Shown: in pieces, positions 32,074 through 32,121 of the stretch
How the letters are laid out: every line of letters begins with the position of its first letter
How positions within the stretch are numbered: position 1 is the stretch's first letter
Source: an uncultured Lachnospira sp.
GTDB taxonomy: Bacteria; Bacillota; Clostridia; Lachnospirales; Lachnospiraceae
Length of the DNA: 32,121 bases
Assembly (NCBI GenBank): GCA_946186125.1
Contig: CAMHLZ010000041.1
Location: forward strand, 1 to 32,121
Direction: 5' to 3'
Translations under genes and position numbers: made by a program
The notes under the pieces: generated by a model
Databases searched by the model: none
What the model saw: only the letters and a program-made list of their open reading frames with translations
What the model was told of the DNA's origin: nothing

Positions 32074-32121
32074 TGTTATAATCCGCCTTTCTGCGAAAGG
32101 CACCAATGTGTCATGAAACAT

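Noticed and set aside
1-32121. tRNA, rRNA or prophage structural genes
   Set aside because: None seen; no tRNA cloverleaf, rRNA segment, capsid, tail or integrase gene was recognised.

Overview
The window is AT-rich, with Firmicutes-type ribosome binding sites (AGGAGG-like) and TTGACA/TATAAT-type promoters. Families such as DUF3791/DUF3990 pairs, Rpn-type nucleases, DUF6508, RhuM-Fic proteins and TerY-like VWA genes point to a gut or rumen Clostridia genome, most likely Lachnospiraceae. That assignment is inferred from gene content; no rRNA or tRNA gene is present. Almost every gene is on the minus strand. The one clear plus-strand gene is the RelA/SpoT-like synthetase at 16.3-17.3 kb.

Region 1 (1-13.7 kb) is a hybrid polyketide/non-ribosomal peptide operon transcribed leftwards from a strong promoter at 13699-13727. 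The order is a cytosolic ApbE-like flavin transferase, a 2006-residue PKS (KS-AT-KR-ACP-KS), an NRPS (ACP-ACP-C-ACP-C/E-like) with no adenylation domain, an MFS exporter, a small FMN-binding-domain protein with a flavinylation motif, a free-standing adenylation domain with a cysteine-like specificity code, and a type II thioesterase cut by the window edge. Genes are joined by ATGA overlaps or short gaps. A reasonable model is a short reduced polyketide chain condensed with an amino acid (perhaps Cys) loaded in trans, with a covalently flavinylated carrier protein doing a redox step. A flavin transferase plus its apparent substrate inside a PKS/NRPS operon is the most unusual feature of this part.

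Region 2 (13.7-18.9 kb) holds a TerY-like VWA gene, a macro-domain protein with a C-terminal HTH, a small acidic protein, the RelA/SpoT-like gene, a SugE/Gdx-type SMR transporter behind a riboswitch-like attenuator, and a RhuM-Fic gene broken by one in-frame stop codon.

Region 3 (19.0-21.5 kb) is a compact operon: a DUF134/NifX-like regulator, two half-size ChrA-type transporters and a CrcB fluoride channel. It has a promoter, two identical palindromic operators and a terminator, all visible in the sequence.

Region 4 (21.5-32.1 kb) is an accessory, defence-like area. It has many small genes and remnants: an ATPase fragment, a DUF3990 fragment beside DUF3791, an Rpn-type nuclease, a truncated superfamily 2 helicase. 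It also has a 3 x 32-bp palindromic repeat array, a 148-bp highly structured inverted-repeat element with a solo end copy 0.8 kb away, a two-gene ATPase/TOPRIM-like cassette with a repeat-rich leader, and a second VWA gene paired with an ADP-ribosylglycohydrolase. The two near-identical VWA genes, one near a macro-domain protein and the other joined to an ADP-ribosylglycohydrolase, suggest a shared ADP-ribose-handling theme.
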